Assembly: GCA_001275005.1 (NCBI GenBank)
Contig: JWZX01000618.1
Location: 1 to 18,225 of the forward strand
Length of the DNA: 18,225 nt
Source: Chrysochromulina tobinii
Taxonomy: Eukaryota > Haptophyta > Prymnesiales > Chrysochromulinaceae
Direction of reading: 5' to 3'
This document shows, piece by piece, positions 15,956-18,225 of this stretch. The notes beneath the pieces were generated by a model. The model saw only the letters and a program-made list of their open reading frames with translations. It did no database searches and was not told the origin of the DNA. Made by a program: the position numbers and the translations under genes. Within the stretch, counting starts at the first letter, position 1; every line of letters starts with the position of its first letter.

Positions 15956-16591
15956 ATGATGTTCCTCACGCCTGTCACGCTCGCATTCAGCCTGTCCTCA
16001 CCGTCGAAGGTGATGCTGCACCAACGCGTCGATGCCACCATGTACGCCGTGACCGGCGATGCGACTGTCACAGGCTACCTTGCCTCGCTGGAGGGTGCGG
16101 CCGCGAACAACATCCTTCCGATGATCAAGCCCTCGTCAACTGATGGCAGTCTCTCATCCTACCTGAGCAACCTCGAGGGCAAGGTGTCCTCGCTGTGCAC
16201 AAAATACGACGTGCCCATGCCGCAGCAGTGCAACGAAGACGCGTGCCTCGACGTGCAAAGCTACACGGAGCTGCTCGAGGAGACGCTGAACACCCTTGAT
16301 TTGCAGTGGCGTAGGCCCGTGAGCTCCTCCGACTGGGGGGGTTCCGATTCGGGGCGTGATGAGTGGGGCGGCGCATCGCCGGACGCCTCACTCACGGACG
16401 GCTCGCTCACCAGCTACCTCGCGCGCCTCGAGGCCAAGGTCGACAAGCTCACCGATGAGCTCGGCTGTGCGGCGCCGACTCGCTGCGTGAACGACGCATG
16501 CCTCGACCTGCAGACGTATCTCGCAATGCTCGAGGAGACGGCGAGTACGCTCGAGCGGCAGTGGCAGCCGCAGAAGAGCGCCACTTGGTGA
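15956..16591 (+). CDS. Small two-repeat cysteine protein with hydrophobic leader, unknown function
   Basis: The product is 211 aa and I do not recognise the family. It starts MMFLTPVTLAFSLSSPSKV, a possible signal or plastid leader. Two 85-aa-spaced repeats follow: the first at 16133-16318, the second at 16388-16576. They share DGSL[ST]SYLxxLExKV, a Cys-x4-Cys element (CNEDAC / CVNDAC), then LD[VL]Q[ST]Y, LLEET/MLEET and LxxQW. A third, half-length copy (DATVTGYLASLEGA) precedes them. The repeats look helical with conserved cysteines that could pair. A Gly/Ser/Trp linker joins them. The stop follows QPQKSATW; a GTGAGT overlaps the stop (16588-16593), so a further exon cannot be excluded. It is divergent from the ClpF-like gene. 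Confidence 0.75.
   Translation: MMFLTPVTLAFSLSSPSKVMLHQRVDATMYAVTGDATVTGYLASLEGAAANNILPMIKPSSTDGSLSSYLSNLEGKVSSLCTKYDVPMPQQCNEDACLDVQSYTELLEETLNTLDLQWRRPVSSSDWGGSDSGRDEWGGASPDASLTDGSLTSYLARLEAKVDKLTDELGCAAPTRCVNDACLDLQTYLAMLEETASTLERQWQPQKSATW
16133..16576 (+). repeat. Two intragenic 255-nt-spaced domain repeats
   Basis: The copies at 16133-16318 and 16388-16576 are diverged at the DNA level but clearly related in protein sequence (SYL..LE, C....CLD.Q.Y, LEET.xTL...QW). This implies an old internal duplication. Confidence 0.8.
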
Positions 16592-17121
16592 GTTACGTCA
16601 CGTCTCCCTTCATCGATAGGAATCCCTGGCCGGGAATCGACGATCGTGTGTGACGTGTGACGCGTGCGGTGACCGGTGTGACGTTGACCGGGATCGTTGC
16701 CGACGTGTTGCTGTGACCGGTTCAGCCTGTATTGTGATCACAAGTGTGCTGTCCGCCCGATGCCGCAATCTCTACGATTGAGATCGGATGCACGCCGCGA
16801 CTGCCTATGTGCTATGATCGCGTATAATGCGGTGGAGCCCGGTCTTGGTCGCCGCCCTGCCAGGGCGTCGCCGCGCACGATCGCGCGCCGGCCGACCGGA
16901 CGGGACCGCATGCCGGACCGCAACAACGCCCCGCCCCCCGAGTACTCCCCTATTTGCTATTATCATTCGCAATGTGCTAAGAGAGCGACGCACCATCCAT
17001 AGCGTACTGAAGCCTGCGAACAAGCCCGCCGCGCCGCCGCGCCCACACATGTACAAACACTCGTGTAGTTGAGTCACTGTAGACTATCGCGACATCTACA
17101 CGTGCACCGCCGATGCCGTAT
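16592..17121. other. Convergent intergenic region, no gene seen
   Basis: This 530-bp spacer lies between converging genes. The first part is rich in TGTGACG/GTGACCGG near-repeats (16640-16725), and there is a perfect 12-bp palindrome TTGTGATCACAA (16732-16743). An open frame at 16697-17002 has Cys- and Arg-rich translation without a recognisable domain and is not called. No tRNA or snRNA is recognised. Confidence 0.5.
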
Positions 17122-18225
17122 TTACAAGCTGGTCCTAGGCGCAAGCATCGTGGACAGCACGGTGAACCAGCGGTCGCGCTCGGCGACGGAGGGGAGCCTG
17201 ATGAAAATCGGCTCGTTGGTGACCAGGACGAGGGTGAGGTCGGTGGACCCGGGCTGGCCTGGGGTGACGCCGGCGAGCGCCCTCCGGCTGCGTCCGACTG
17301 AAGTCGGGGGGCTCATTGTGAACTCGGCCTGGTTGTTGAAGTAGATCATCGTCTTGGACGATTCAAACACAGCGGCATAGCGCCTGCTCCAACTCTTCAA
17401 CAAGCCGCTGCCCTTCTTCTGCACCTCGCCTGCGATCAGCGGTAGCTCACCCAAACGGCGCGGGCTGGGCGCAGTCGAGCTCGAGGCTGCCGCCTCGGCT
17501 GCCGCTGACATCGCTCGGAATCGCGCTCTCTCCGCTAACGTCTCGGCGGATGGGCCCGCTTGTTGGCCGGCGTCTCCTCCCCGGGGCGCCTGCTGCGTGG
17601 CCGCAGTGTATGATGGAGGTGCGACAACGGCCAAGTACGATGGTGGGGCGTCGAATCCGATGGAGGCCGAGTACGATGTCGGCGCGTTCGTATCCACCGA
17701 CGACGGCGGCGCGCGACCTGTCGACATTTGCATCCCGACAAAGGTTTCCTGGCTCGCCATGGCGCCTCCCCGCGCCACGACGACGATGCGCGCGCGGCAC
17801 GATGGGCATTTATTCTGCGCGCCCCAACTCGTCTGGGCGACCGCGTTGATAAGGTCCTCAGTGCAGTCTTCGCAGCAGAGCATGTGACCGCATGCAAATC
17901 GGACGGAACGCGGCGCCGCCATGCAGATCACACACTCCTTCAGAGGCGTACCGGCGGCCTCTCGCTCGTCCACGCTTGCCTCATCGGCCATGCCAGGCAG
18001 AAGATTGGCGTCATCAGCGAGATCCTCGATCGCCTTGGTCGCTTTCGCGAAAGGCATGCGCTTCGCGAGCGTGGTGCCACACACGAGACCCTGGATGATG
18101 GAAGCAAGCCGCTCGGTGGTCTCGTTGGTCGGCCAGTCGGCTGTCAGGTCAGCCACTTCCAGCGCCTGGCTCGGGTCCTCGAGAACATTGTTCTCGAGGG
18201 TGGCCACGCGCATCGCATCCTGTGC
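17122..18225 (-). CDS. RING-PPxY-PH protein, probable E3 ubiquitin ligase (5' partial)
   Basis: The frame is open to the right edge, so the N-terminus may lie outside the window; the first internal Met is at 18213. Visible features in order: a helical N-terminal region; a complete C3HC4 RING (17797-17934: CVICMAAP, FACGHMLCCEDC, KCPSCRA); a Pro/Ser/Tyr-rich linker with two PPSY motifs and one PTSY (about 17600-17690); an Ala/Ser helix; and a C-terminal PH domain (about 17140-17440: GEVQKKGSGLLKSWSRRYAAV to ERDRWFTVLSTML). RING fingers recruit ubiquitin-conjugating enzymes, PPxY motifs bind WW domains, and PH domains bind phosphoinositides or proteins, so a membrane-associated E3 ligase is likely. 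The stop is TAA at 17122-17124. No named orthologue is recognised. Confidence 0.85.
   Translation of the reverse strand, partial: AQDAMRVATLENNVLEDPSQALEVADLTADWPTNETTERLASIIQGLVCGTTLAKRMPFAKATKAIEDLADDANLLPGMADEASVDEREAAGTPLKECVICMAAPRSVRFACGHMLCCEDCTEDLINAVAQTSWGAQNKCPSCRARIVVVARGGAMASQETFVGMQMSTGRAPPSSVDTNAPTSYSASIGFDAPPSYLAVVAPPSYTAATQQAPRGGDAGQQAGPSAETLAERARFRAMSAAAEAAASSSTAPSPRRLGELPLIAGEVQKKGSGLLKSWSRRYAAVFESSKTMIYFNNQAEFTMSPPTSVGRSRRALAGVTPGQPGSTDLTLVLVTNEPIFIRLPSVAERDRWFTVLSTMLAPRTSL

Noticed and set aside
16588-17002. Extra exon of the two-repeat protein (donor GTGAGT at 16588, frame open to 17002)
   Set aside because: A join is possible in phase, but the downstream translation is Arg/Pro-rich without repeat similarity, and the upstream protein already ends cleanly after the second repeat.

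Overview
This is nuclear DNA from a GC-rich eukaryote, most likely a microalga with a secondary plastid; a haptophyte-like alga fits best, but I cannot prove the lineage from the sequence. The evidence is long, mostly intron-poor genes with a few GT-AG introns, two conserved eukaryotic genome-maintenance genes (MUS81 and SMC6), a multidomain chromatin regulator, and a plastid Clp-adaptor-like protein with a signal-peptide-like leader. There is no sign of viral, transposon, CRISPR or rRNA/tRNA content.

Layout: (1) 394-4825 (+) MUS81, a structure-specific nuclease with a previously hidden 77-nt first exon, a huge disordered linker, and putative WGR, UIM and SUMO-interaction elements. (2) 5647-9009 (+) a two-exon chromatin protein of about 1063 aa that reads as MBD, chromodomain, SET, SANT-like, Tudor/Agenet, PHD, Tudor, Tudor. 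(3) 9334-10404 (-) an ankyrin-repeat protein with a CAG-encoded polyalanine tract. (4) 10778-14323 (-) SMC6; the longer open frame up to 14536 runs through what looks like its promoter. (5) 14673-15698 (-) a UVR + YccV-domain protein resembling the plastid ClpF adaptor. (6) 15956-16591 (+) a small secreted or plastid-targeted protein with two 85-aa repeats, divergent from gene 5. (7) 17122 to the right edge (-) a RING + PPxY + PH protein, cut at its N-terminus by the window.

How the genes relate: MUS81 and SMC6 belong to the same homologous-recombination and fork-repair network (the SMC5/6 complex carries a SUMO ligase and promotes processing of joint molecules), and this MUS81 appears to carry SUMO- and ubiquitin-binding motifs of its own. 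The chromatin gene between them combines predicted readers of methyl-DNA and methyl-lysine with a SET writer. Genes 5 and 6 share a short divergent promoter region and both have hydrophobic leaders, so co-regulation in the plastid is plausible. In eukaryotes such neighbourhood evidence is weak.

The most interesting items are the recovered MUS81 exon 1 with the WGR/UIM/SIM architecture, the eight-domain chromatin protein with an atypical SET domain, an in-frame MUS81 intron sitting in nested direct repeats (possible intron gain by duplication), and the two-repeat cysteine protein of unknown function.
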